Shown: positions 7,034 through 13,972, counted from the stretch's first letter. The stretch: 13,972 nucleotides of DNA from JALOOE01 sp964423545 (GCA_964423545.1 CAYRFV010000137.1:1-13972), one strand, 5' to 3'. Notes: generated by a model from the letters alone, not told the origin. Made by a program: numbers and translations.

Positions 7034-8041
7034 ATGGCCTACTACCTGCTGCGGCGCCTCGTATTTGTTGTCCCGGTTCTGCTGGGGCTATCGCTTCTCA
7101 CCTTCACCATCTCCCATCTCGTGCCGGGGGATCCTGTGATGTTGGTTGCTGGCCCACAAGCGACGAAGGAGGAGATCGCCGCGCTTGCCGCCGAATTCGG
7201 GGTGGATCAGCCGCTGCCGACCCAGTATGTGCGCTACATGGCCGGCCTCCTGCAGGGGAACTTCGGCCGTTCGATCATGACGCGGCGCCAGGTGGCCGAT
7301 GACCTAAGGCTGTTCTTTCCGGCCACACTGGAGTTGGTGCTGGCAGCCATCTTGATCGCTATCGTGCTAGGCATCCCATTCGGCATCTTCTCAGCGGTTG
7401 CGCGCGACCAGGCGCCCGACACTGTCATCCGCATCTTCTCCCTCGGCTCGATCTCGATTCCGCGCTTCTTCTTGGCGCTGCTCCTGCAGATCACCTTTGC
7501 GCTCATTCTCGGCATCCTGCCTTTGGGCGGGAGATATCCCACCCTGTTGCCGCCACCCCCGACCGTCACCGGTTTTCTGACGATCGACTCGATCATTGCC
7601 CGCGATTGGATCGCTCTGGTGACCTCCCTGCGGCATCTGATTCTGCCGGCGTTCGCTCTCTCACTGTCGGCCCTGGCGACGATCACTCGCATGATGCGCG
7701 CCAGCGTACTCGAGGTGCTCCAACAGGATTATGTGCTCACCAGCCGTGCCCTTGGTCTGCCGCGATCTTTGATCCTGTTCAAGTACGTGCTCAAGAACGC
7801 CTTCATTTCAACCCTGACAGTGATCGGGCTCTATTTTGGTTGGCTTCTCGGCGGGTCGGTGCTGGTGGAGACCGTCTTCGATTGGCCCGGCATCGGGCTC
7901 TATGCCACCAACTCGATCATCTCCCTCGACTTCCAGCCCATCATGGGCGTCACGCTGTTGATTGGCATCACGTTCGTTTTCACCAACCTGCTGATTGACC
8001 TGGCGTACGGCCTGTTCGACCCCCGGATCCGCTACTCATGA
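7034..8041 (+). CDS. Dipeptide/oligopeptide ABC transporter permease (DppB-type)
   Basis: A 335-residue inner-membrane permease, the first of two that form the translocation pore. The DppB pattern is clear: a first membrane span at about 9-29, an external stretch with PGDPVML and GNFGRSI (33-82), then a BPD_transp_1 core with spans around 97-123, 145-165, 203-221, 255-278 and 303-327, ending FDPRIRY. The EAA-type loop that contacts the ATPase is at about 233-256 (YVLTSRALGLPRS...KNA). The ATG at 7034 gives the typical short N-terminus (MAYYLLRRLV); GTG at 7028 would add two residues. Neither has a clear Shine-Dalgarno, because the site lies just after the hairpin at 6986-7015, so translation may be kept low. 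The stop codon overlaps the next start (ATGA at 8038-8041). Confidence 0.95.
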   Translation: MAYYLLRRLVFVVPVLLGLSLLTFTISHLVPGDPVMLVAGPQATKEEIAALAAEFGVDQPLPTQYVRYMAGLLQGNFGRSIMTRRQVADDLRLFFPATLELVLAAILIAIVLGIPFGIFSAVARDQAPDTVIRIFSLGSISIPRFFLALLLQITFALILGILPLGGRYPTLLPPPPTVTGFLTIDSIIARDWIALVTSLRHLILPAFALSLSALATITRMMRASVLEVLQQDYVLTSRALGLPRSLILFKYVLKNAFISTLTVIGLYFGWLLGGSVLVETVFDWPGIGLYATNSIISLDFQPIMGVTLLIGITFVFTNLLIDLAYGLFDPRIRYS

Positions 8042-8943
8042 CCGCTGCAGCTGCCGGTCCACTGGTCCGCTGGCGCGAGCGAAATCAAAGCCGCGTTGAA
8101 AACTGGCAGCGAGGTTTCTACCGGTTTCGCCAGAGCGCGCTCTCCATGGTTGGGCTGACGATTACGGTGTTCATCTTCCTGGTGGCGCTGACCGGGCCGC
8201 TCTGGGTTCCGTACCCAGCCGATGCGGCGGGGGCCGTGCATGTCAAGGAACGCTTCCAGCCGCCCAGCCCAGAGCACCCTTTCGGCACTGATGAGATGGG
8301 ACGAGACATCTTTACCCTGGTGGTGATTGGCGCGCGAGTGTCGCTATCGGTCGGTGTGGTCGTCCTGATCAGTGCAACTACCATCGGCATCCTGCTCGGC
8401 GCGATCGCTGGCTTCGTCGGCGGCTATACCAGCGAACTCATCATGCGGGTGACCGATATCTTTCTGACCGTGCCAAGTCTCATCCTCGCCATTGCGGTCG
8501 CAGCAGCTCTGGGGCCCAGCGTCCTCAACATGATGTTGGCCATCTCGTTGGTGTGGTGGCCCGGCTATTGCCGGCTGGTGCGAGCCGAAGTGACATCGCG
8601 CAAGCAGGATCTCTATGTGCAGGCGGCGCGCGCTTCGGGCGCCAGCCAGCGGCGCATCATCTTCACGCACATCCTTCCGAACATCACATCGCCCATCATC
8701 GTGAAGGCATCGCTTGACATGGGCTTTGCGATCTTGACCGCAGCCGCGCTTGGCTTTGTGGGGGTCGGGGCCAAGCCTCCGACGCCGGAATGGGGCGCCA
8801 TGTTCAGCGCGGCGCGCAGCTATGTGCCGCAGTACTGGTGGTATCCCTTCTTTCCCGGCATGGCATTGTTCCTCACCGTCTTCGCTTTTAATCTGCTGGG
8901 CGATGGTCTCCGTGATGTTCTCGACCCCCGAGCGAAACGATGA
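8038..8943 (+). CDS. Dipeptide/oligopeptide ABC transporter permease (DppC-type)
   Basis: A 301-residue second permease partner. A cytoplasmic basic N-terminus (1-33) and first span (about 36-57) form the OppC_N region, followed by the hallmark HPFGTDEMGRDIF (80-92). The core has spans near 97-127, 142-160, 163-180, 222-245 and 270-290. The coupling loop with the EAA-type motif runs about 193-215 (YVQAARASGASQRRI...LPN). The protein ends LGDGLRDVLDPRAKR, as usual for DppC/OppC. It overlaps both neighbours by 4 nt, indicating translational coupling and equal dosage of the two permeases and the first ATPase. No defect is visible. Confidence 0.95.
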   Translation: MTAAAAGPLVRWRERNQSRVENWQRGFYRFRQSALSMVGLTITVFIFLVALTGPLWVPYPADAAGAVHVKERFQPPSPEHPFGTDEMGRDIFTLVVIGARVSLSVGVVVLISATTIGILLGAIAGFVGGYTSELIMRVTDIFLTVPSLILAIAVAAALGPSVLNMMLAISLVWWPGYCRLVRAEVTSRKQDLYVQAARASGASQRRIIFTHILPNITSPIIVKASLDMGFAILTAAALGFVGVGAKPPTPEWGAMFSAARSYVPQYWWYPFFPGMALFLTVFAFNLLGDGLRDVLDPRAKR

Positions 8944-10073
8944 TGTCAGCGCCATCCAGCCCGCTCCTCGATATTCGCGACTTGTACCTGGACATCAAGG
9001 TCTTCGAAGGAACCCTGCACGTCCTGAACGGGATCAACCTGAGCGTGCGGCGCGGCCGGGTGATGGGCCTGGTGGGCGAAACCGGTTGCGGCAAGACGCT
9101 GACCGGCCTGTCGGTATCGAGACTGGTTGCTACCCCACCCGGTCGTTACACAAAGGGCGAAATCTGGTTCGACGGCCAAGACGTCATGACCCTGTCCGAG
9201 TCGGAAATGCGCAAGCTGCGCGGCCGCCGTATCTCAATGATCTTCCAGGATCCGGCCACCAACCTGAATCCCGTCTTCCGCATCAGCGAACAGATGACCG
9301 ACGTTGCACTGAGCATCGCCGATACGGCGGGAGACGCTAGCATCTCTGGCCGTCGTTTGTCTGCAGCCGCGCGGCGAAAGGCTGCGCGCCAGCGGTCGAT
9401 CGAGCTGCTGGAGCACGTCGGCATCGAGGACGCAGCGCGGCGTATTGACAGCTACCCCCACGAGTTCAGCGGCGGCATGCGCCAGCGCGTGTTGATCGCA
9501 ATGGCTCTGCTGGGACAGCCACAACTGCTCATCGCCGACGAGCCGACGACCGCCCTCGATGTGTCTGTGCAGGCGCAGATCCTCCGGCTTTTCTATGGCT
9601 TGGTGAAGGAATTCCACCTCAGCGTCTTGCTGATCACGCACAATCTCGGCGTGGTGGCGCAAGTGTGCGACGAAGTCGCCGTGATGTACGCCGGCAACGT
9701 TGTCGAGCGCGGCTCGACGCGGCGCGTCTTCAAGAACCCAGCACATCCCTACACGCAGGGCTTGTTACGCTCCATTCCGACGCCGCAGACGAAACGCGGC
9801 GAGTTATCGGGCGTGCCGGGCCAGATACCCAACTTGATTCAGCCGCCGCCAGGCTGCCGGTTTGAGCCGCGCTGCTCCCACGCCATGCCTGTGTGTCGAG
9901 CCGTCTTCCCGTCGATGACCACCCTGCAGGCTGATCATCAGGTGGCGTGCTATCTCTATGGGGAGGCTGGCTCCTCCCTGGCATCTTCTCCTTTCGTCGT
10001 CAGCAGTAGTGGCAGACAGGAGGAAACCCAGGCGGGCGACCCAGGCAGCTCAGGCTTGGAGCGCGGCTCATGA
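8940..10073 (+). CDS. Dipeptide/oligopeptide ABC transporter ATP-binding protein (DppD-type)
   Basis: A 377-residue cytoplasmic ATPase that powers import with the ATPase encoded next. Walker A GETGCGKT (46-53), Q-loop FQDP (102-105), signature FSGGM (176-180), Walker B LLIADEP (196-202) and switch His234 are all intact. The C-terminal oligo/dipeptide domain has PAHPYTQGLL and four cysteines (306, 312, 319, 337) spaced as in DppD-type proteins, where I recall a structural iron-sulfur cluster being reported. Two features differ from typical DppD: a basic, Ala-rich insertion at about 127-150 between Q-loop and signature, and a polar tail after 341 (Ser/Gly/Gln-rich) of about 35 residues. ATG at 8940 overlaps the permease stop; a second ATG at 8943 is equally possible. 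Confidence 0.95.
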   Translation: MMSAPSSPLLDIRDLYLDIKVFEGTLHVLNGINLSVRRGRVMGLVGETGCGKTLTGLSVSRLVATPPGRYTKGEIWFDGQDVMTLSESEMRKLRGRRISMIFQDPATNLNPVFRISEQMTDVALSIADTAGDASISGRRLSAAARRKAARQRSIELLEHVGIEDAARRIDSYPHEFSGGMRQRVLIAMALLGQPQLLIADEPTTALDVSVQAQILRLFYGLVKEFHLSVLLITHNLGVVAQVCDEVAVMYAGNVVERGSTRRVFKNPAHPYTQGLLRSIPTPQTKRGELSGVPGQIPNLIQPPPGCRFEPRCSHAMPVCRAVFPSMTTLQADHQVACYLYGEAGSSLASSPFVVSSSGRQEETQAGDPGSSGLERGS

Positions 10074-10894
10074 GCGATCAGCCCGGCTTCCTGCTCCAGG
10101 TCGAGAATCTCGGCAAGCACTACCCGTTGCGCGGAGGGCTGTTCAACCGTCCGATCGGCACGATCAAGGCGGTGGACGGCGTGAGCTTTGCGATCCGCGA
10201 GGGCAGCAGCTTCGGACTGGTCGGCGAATCAGGATCGGGCAAGAGCACCGTGGCCCGCTGCCTGCTGCGGCTGGAGGAGCCGACGTACGGCGGCGTGCTG
10301 TTTGAGGGCGCCGATCTGCTCAAGTTGGAAGCCGAGGCGTTGCGCCTGCGCCGCGCTGAAATGCAAATCGTGTTTCAGGACCCGTTCGCTTCCCTCAATC
10401 CTCGGCTGACCGTGCGCGATATCATCGGCGAACCGCTGGTGATCCACACCGCGTTGCGGGGTGACGCGCTGTCGAACCGTGTGGTGGAACTGCTCGACCT
10501 GGTCGGGCTGAGCCGCCAGTATCTTTACCGCTTCCCACATGAGTTCTCCGGTGGACAGCGCCAGCGCATCGGTATTGCGCGCGCGATCGCTCTGCACCCG
10601 AAGCTTATCATCTTGGATGAACCGACTTCGGCGCTGGATGTCTCGGTTCAGGCTCAGATCCTCAACCTGCTGGATGACCTGCAACGACGGCTTGGCCTGA
10701 CCTATCTGTTCATCTCGCATGATTTGGGGGTCATCCGCTACATTTGCGATCGTGTGGCATTAATCTATCGGGGCAAGATCGTGGAGGAAGACGCTACCGA
10801 ACGCATCTTCACTGACCCGCAGCAGGACTACACTCGCAACCTCCTGGCGGCCATGCCGATCCCAGACCCGGATCTCTCACCGTTTCGGAGTTAG
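10070..10894 (+). CDS. Dipeptide/oligopeptide ABC transporter ATP-binding protein (DppF-type, short)
   Basis: A 274-residue partner ATPase. Walker A GESGSGKST (52-60), Q-loop Gln103, signature FSGGQ (159-163), Walker B LIILDEP (179-185) and switch His217 are intact, so it should be a competent half-site. The insertion LRGGLFNRPIGTIKAVDGV (20-38) is typical of DppF/OppF. It ends at PIPDPDLSPFRS, soon after the QQDYTRNLL segment, so the cysteine-containing C-terminal extension that makes most DppF proteins about 320-330 residues long is missing. The next gene starts 3 nt after the stop, so this is a natural short form rather than an obvious frameshift; no continuation of the domain was seen in the other frames. 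It overlaps the preceding gene by 4 nt (ATGA). Confidence 0.95.
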   Translation: MSDQPGFLLQVENLGKHYPLRGGLFNRPIGTIKAVDGVSFAIREGSSFGLVGESGSGKSTVARCLLRLEEPTYGGVLFEGADLLKLEAEALRLRRAEMQIVFQDPFASLNPRLTVRDIIGEPLVIHTALRGDALSNRVVELLDLVGLSRQYLYRFPHEFSGGQRQRIGIARAIALHPKLIILDEPTSALDVSVQAQILNLLDDLQRRLGLTYLFISHDLGVIRYICDRVALIYRGKIVEEDATERIFTDPQQDYTRNLLAAMPIPDPDLSPFRS

Positions 10895-10897
10895 CTC

Positions 10898-11839
10898 ATG
10901 GCGCTGAAACAAGTCCTCGAAGTCTACGAACTGCTGGACAGCCCGCTGGTTGACGGGAGACAGGTAGCCGATCTCTTCGCGGCGCACGGACTTGATGGGG
11001 TGCAGGTCGAGCGCGTGACCGGCAAGGGAGGGTACACGGACTTCGTCTCTGGCCTCATCCCCGGCGCCGGGGATGGCCCGACCCTCGGCCTGATCGGGAG
11101 ATTGGGGGGCATCGGCGCGCGGCCGGCGCAGATCGGGTTGGTGTCGGATGCTGACGGCGCTATCGTAGCCCTGAGCGCGGCGCTGAAGCTGGCGGACATG
11201 GCGCGCGCCGGTGATGTACTGCTTGGGCCGGTGCGCTTCGCCACCCACATCTGCCCGTCTGCGCCCACGGCCCCACATGAGCCAACGCCGTTCATGGGGT
11301 CTCCCGTGGAGATCGGCGTGATGAATGCCAGGGAGGTCCACCGGGAGATGCAGGCCATTCTGTCGGTGGATACCACGCGCGGCAATCGGGTGATCAACCA
11401 TCGCGGCTTTGCCATCTCGCCCACGGTCAAGGAGGGCTACATCCTGCGGGTCAGCGAGGATCTGTTGAACCTCATGAGCTGGGTCACCGGCAAGATGCCC
11501 GTGGTCTTTCCGATCACGATCCAGGACATCACGCCCTACGGAAACGGGCTGTATCACTTGAACAGCATCCTGCAGCCAGCGACGGTGACCACTGCGCCGG
11601 TCGTCGGCGTCGCGCTCACGGCTGAGGTCCCCGTGCCAGGACCAGCGACGGGCGCAAATCAGATCTACGACATCGAGGCAGCCACGCGATTCTGCGTGGA
11701 GGTCGCCAAAGCGTATACTGCCAACCGCTGCCGGTTCGTCGATATGCAGGAGTGGGCGACGATCCAATCGCTGTACGGATCACTGGCCTTCCTCCAGCAG
11801 GGCTTTGCTCAAGAGGGAAAACGGGAGGGGGATCGATGA
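10898..11839 (+). CDS. DUF1177 family protein
   Basis: A 313-residue protein that I recognise as DUF1177 (Pfam PF06675), a family without an established activity to my knowledge. Signature stretches are KQVLEVYELLDSPLVDG (4-20), GYTDFVSGLIPG (45-56), and GRLGGIGARPAQIGLVSDAD (67-86). Conserved-looking potential metal or acid-base residues are Asp84, Asp86, His117 (ATHICP), His127 (APHEP), His148, Asp158, His168 and His220; the mix of Asp and His recalls metallohydrolases, but that is inference. No signal peptide or membrane span is seen, so it should be cytoplasmic. It starts 3 nt after the second ATPase with GGAG at 10887-10890, and its stop overlaps the next start by 4 nt. Its place between an importer and M29-fold enzymes points to processing of the imported compound. 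Confidence 0.85.
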   Translation: MALKQVLEVYELLDSPLVDGRQVADLFAAHGLDGVQVERVTGKGGYTDFVSGLIPGAGDGPTLGLIGRLGGIGARPAQIGLVSDADGAIVALSAALKLADMARAGDVLLGPVRFATHICPSAPTAPHEPTPFMGSPVEIGVMNAREVHREMQAILSVDTTRGNRVINHRGFAISPTVKEGYILRVSEDLLNLMSWVTGKMPVVFPITIQDITPYGNGLYHLNSILQPATVTTAPVVGVALTAEVPVPGPATGANQIYDIEAATRFCVEVAKAYTANRCRFVDMQEWATIQSLYGSLAFLQQGFAQEGKREGDR

Positions 11840-12807
11840 GTCTGATCGAACTGATGCGCGGCGCACGGATCGCTGTTGAAACGTGCCTGGCGGTCAAGCC
11901 GGATGAGGCCGCGGTCATCGTGACCGACTACGAGCGGCAGCCCATCGCCGAAGCGCTGACAGCCGCGGTGGCCGCCGTCGGCGGCGACCCTGTCGTCACC
12001 GTGATGCGGCCGCGCGAGCGCAACGCGCAGGAGCCGCCCGCCAGTATAACCGCTGCGTTGTGCGCTGCACAGGTGGCGTTCCTGATCACCACGCGCTCCC
12101 TGTCGCACACGACGGCACGCGAAAAGGCGACTCGAGCCGGCGTGCGGCTGGCGAGTATGCCGGGCGTGACGTCTGATATGATGCGCAGCGGCGGCATGAC
12201 CGCCGACTACGCCGAGGTCGCCCGCATCAGCGATGCCGTGACGGCTGCGCTGCTCGGCAAGAAAGAAATCGTGATCGAATCGGCGCTGGGCACGCGCTTG
12301 CGCCTGGGCAAGGCAGGCCGCGAGCCGGCTCAGCCACCTGACAACGGCTTGTATCATAAGCCGGGCGAATGGGGCAACCTCCCCGCCGGAGAAGCCTTCC
12401 TGGCGCCCCTCGAGACGGAGGCCGACGGAGTGCTCGTGGTAGACGGCAGCCTGGCGCAGATCGGCATCCCCGATCAACCGGTTCGGCTGGAGTTTCGGGG
12501 CGGTCGCGTGGTGACTATCGACGGCGCCCGCGCTGCCGATCGCTTGCGAGCGTTGCTCGAAGGACTCAACGATCCATCTGTGTACACCGTGGGCGAGTTC
12601 GGCATCGGCACGAATCCTGCCTCGCGCTTCGTTGGCATCACGGTCGAGGATGAGAAGATCCTCGGTACGGCTCACGTCGCCATCGGGCGCAACACGGGTT
12701 TTGGCGGGACAAACATGGCCCCGATCCATCTCGACTTCGTGATCACCCGGCCCACGATTCTCGGCGATGGCGAAGTGATCATGCGGGACGGGAAGCTGCG
12801 GGTATGA
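11836..12807 (+). CDS. M29-type aminopeptidase (thermophilic aminopeptidase family)
   Basis: A 323-residue cytoplasmic protein of the M29 aminopeptidase fold. By eye the family's dinuclear metal ligands are all present: Glu186 (LPAGEAF), Glu254 (VGEFGIG), His280 (TAHVAIG), His298 and Asp300 (IHLDF). Two points differ from classical M29 enzymes such as those of Thermus and Staphylococcus: it is about 85 residues shorter, mainly in the N-terminal half, and the Tyr usually found seven residues after the third ligand is Thr287. It may therefore act on a restricted, non-standard substrate rather than general peptides. The start at 11836 is set by a strong ribosome-binding site (GGGAGGGGG, 11823-11831) and the 4-nt overlap with DUF1177; longer in-frame starts lie inside the previous gene. 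It is followed by a paralogue with a different ligand set. Confidence 0.88.
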   Translation: MSLIELMRGARIAVETCLAVKPDEAAVIVTDYERQPIAEALTAAVAAVGGDPVVTVMRPRERNAQEPPASITAALCAAQVAFLITTRSLSHTTAREKATRAGVRLASMPGVTSDMMRSGGMTADYAEVARISDAVTAALLGKKEIVIESALGTRLRLGKAGREPAQPPDNGLYHKPGEWGNLPAGEAFLAPLETEADGVLVVDGSLAQIGIPDQPVRLEFRGGRVVTIDGARAADRLRALLEGLNDPSVYTVGEFGIGTNPASRFVGITVEDEKILGTAHVAIGRNTGFGGTNMAPIHLDFVITRPTILGDGEVIMRDGKLRV

Positions 12808-12821
12808 GACCGGAGGGATAG

Positions 12822-13799
12822 ATGCGCTCAATGGAATTGGCTCGCGCGGCGCACAAGGCCGTACAATACTGCGCCCGACTGAAGCCGGGTGAGAATGTCC
12901 TTGTCCTTGCGGACAGCATCGTGGATAGGAGCCTGGTGGACGCTTTCGCCAATGCGGCCTGTGCGCTTGGCGGCGAGACACAGGTGATGATCTTCGAGAC
13001 GAAGGCCGAGATCAATCGGGAGCCGCCGAAAGCGGTCGCCGCAGCCCTCGCCGCGGCCGAACTCGTGTTGGATCTGATCCAGCAGTACATCATCCATACC
13101 AGCGCATACTGGCGCGCCCGCGAGGGCGGCACGCGCATCCTGTGCGGCACCGGCATCACCGACGATATGTTGATCCGCCTGGTAGGCGGCGTGGACTACG
13201 ACGAACTGCTCAGGGTGGGGGACCGTCTGATGGCGATCTTCAGCGCCGGGGCCGAGTGCCGCGTAGAGACGGGCGATGGCGATGTGCTAGCGATGACTCT
13301 GACCGGCCGGCCACAGGTGATGCGCGATGGGCTGCTGGATGGGCCAGGCGATCTGGACTACATGCCGGGCGCACAGCTCTCCTCCGCGCCGATCGAGGAG
13401 AGCATTAACGGCGTGATCACGATTGACGGCTCTGCGTATCCGCCCGTCGGCGCAGTCGGCGCGCCGATTCGAGTGACGTATCGGGATGGCCGAGTGGTCG
13501 ACGTGTCGGGCGGGCCAGCAGGCGCTCGCTGGCACGAGTGGCTGGCGAAGTTCGATGATCCGAAGATGTACTGCGTGGCGCACATCTCGGTCGGCATGAA
13601 TCCAGCTGCCCGCTTGACAGGCAATATCCTGGAGGATGAACGGGTGGCGGGCTGCTTCGTGCTCGGGCACGGCTCGCAGATGCCCCACTTCAAAGGCAAG
13701 CTCGGCAGAGCCTCCTCGCACACCGATCTAGTGGCTGTGCGGCCCAGAATCCTCGTCGATGGCAGAGTCGTCGCCGAGGGCGGGCAGTTTCGCCTCTAG
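12822..13799 (+). CDS. M29-fold protein with NicX-like (Fe(II) dioxygenase-type) residues
   Basis: A 325-residue paralogue of the preceding protein, 14 nt downstream with GGAGGG at 12812-12817. Aligned by eye, M29 ligands are replaced: Glu of GEAF becomes Gln185 (MPGAQLSSAP), the second Glu becomes His254 (VAHISVGMNP), and the His of TAHVAIG becomes Cys278; only His300 and Asp302 (SHTDL) remain. His254/His300/Asp302 corresponds to the iron triad I recall for NicX, the 2,5-dihydroxypyridine 5,6-dioxygenase of nicotinate degradation. Flanking stretches also match NicX: DPKMYCVAHISVGMNP (246-261) and His92 in IIHTS before GGTRIL, where NicX has a catalytic His. Automatic annotation would probably call it an aminopeptidase, but loss of three ligands argues against that. 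A metal-dependent oxygenase or hydrolase acting on an N-heterocycle is the better guess. No nicotinate genes are in view, so the substrate is open. Confidence 0.8.
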   Translation: MRSMELARAAHKAVQYCARLKPGENVLVLADSIVDRSLVDAFANAACALGGETQVMIFETKAEINREPPKAVAAALAAAELVLDLIQQYIIHTSAYWRAREGGTRILCGTGITDDMLIRLVGGVDYDELLRVGDRLMAIFSAGAECRVETGDGDVLAMTLTGRPQVMRDGLLDGPGDLDYMPGAQLSSAPIEESINGVITIDGSAYPPVGAVGAPIRVTYRDGRVVDVSGGPAGARWHEWLAKFDDPKMYCVAHISVGMNPAARLTGNILEDERVAGCFVLGHGSQMPHFKGKLGRASSHTDLVAVRPRILVDGRVVAEGGQFRL

Positions 13800-13800
13800 C

Positions 13801-13972
13801 ATGACCGTGATTGTCTTGGGCATCGATCCGGGGACGGCGACCACCGGCTACGGCGTCGTGACGGAGGACGCCTCGGGAGAGGCGCGCCTGCAGCGCTGCG
13901 GCGTCATCGAAACACCGGCCGGTGCGCCGATGCCGCTACGGCTGCTGGCGATCCATCGCGAGGATGCCGCGC
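13801..13972 (+). CDS. ruvC: Holliday junction resolvase RuvC, N-terminal part (3' truncated)
   Basis: The Holliday-junction endonuclease that works with the RuvAB branch-migration complex. The window holds the first 57 codons. The N-terminus MTVIVLGIDPGTATTGYGVV is diagnostic, with Asp9 as the first of the four acidic catalytic residues, and the stretch GVIETPAG...PLRLLAIHRE matches the next part of the family. The gene runs off the right edge. The ATG lies one base after the stop of the NicX-like gene and no Shine-Dalgarno is present in the preceding 15 nt, so translation probably depends on coupling; GTG at 13807 and TTG at 13816 are alternative starts. ruvC is normally found right after yebC, so its position here marks the downstream border of the inserted cassette. 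Confidence 0.93.
   Translation, partial: MTVIVLGIDPGTATTGYGVVTEDASGEARLQRCGVIETPAGAPMPLRLLAIHREDAA

Noticed and set aside
11809..12981. A 390-codon minus-strand frame opposite the M29-fold genes
   Set aside because: It spans two tightly packed, conserved plus-strand genes and has an unstructured Arg/His/Gly-rich composition typical of antisense translation.
12822..13799. Calling the NicX-like gene nicX of a nicotinate pathway
   Set aside because: No other nicotinate-degradation gene is in the window and the similarity was judged by eye. The residue pattern supports the enzyme type, not the substrate.

Overview
The window looks like chromosomal DNA of a GC-rich bacterium, most probably a member of Chloroflexota. 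Three things suggest this: a short M1-type peptidase carrying GGIEYPG in place of GAMEN, a pyrG-yebC pair leading towards ruvC, and above all a solute-binding lipoprotein whose signal peptide is followed by an Ala/Pro/Thr/Lys linker with repeated E-P-T-K-A-P units, a style common in that phylum. The taxonomic call is inference from family style, not from a marker-gene comparison. Both ends of the window cut through genes.

Layout. (1) 2-913: C-terminal part of an M1 zinc aminopeptidase. (2) 914-1145: a leader region for pyrG with a good extended -10 promoter, a possible 18-codon leader ORF and a strong terminator-like hairpin just before the pyrG ribosome-binding site, so an attenuator is plausible. 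(3) 1146-3592: housekeeping genes pyrG (CTP synthase) and yebC (YebC/PmpR translation or regulatory factor). (4) 3718-4863, minus strand: a DUF917 / S-methyl-thiohydantoin-desulfurase-like protein, divergent from (5) 5271-13799, plus strand: a complete Dpp/Opp-type ABC importer (lipoprotein, two permeases, two ATPases), then a DUF1177 protein and two tandem M29-fold proteins. From the first permease onward the genes overlap by 4 nt or are separated by no more than 14 nt. (6) 13801-13972: the start of ruvC, one base after the last cassette gene.

How it fits together. In many bacteria yebC is followed directly by ruvC (then ruvA, ruvB). Here about 10 kb of transport and catabolism genes lie between them, and ruvC has become the tail of that transcription unit. 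The cassette reads as uptake of a small peptide-like or nitrogen-heterocyclic compound, followed by cytoplasmic processing by DUF917, DUF1177 and the M29-fold enzymes. The two M29-fold proteins are not equivalent. The first keeps the Glu, Glu, His, His, Asp metal set of M29 aminopeptidases. The second has lost it and instead shows the His/His/Asp pattern, plus an extra His, that I recall from NicX, the Fe(II)-dependent 2,5-dihydroxypyridine dioxygenase, which shares the M29 fold. The combination DUF917 + DUF1177 + M29 + NicX-like protein + dipeptide-type importer is the best candidate here for an undescribed catabolic system. Its substrate cannot be read from the sequence.

No tRNA, rRNA, CRISPR array, insertion sequence or transcription regulator gene was found.
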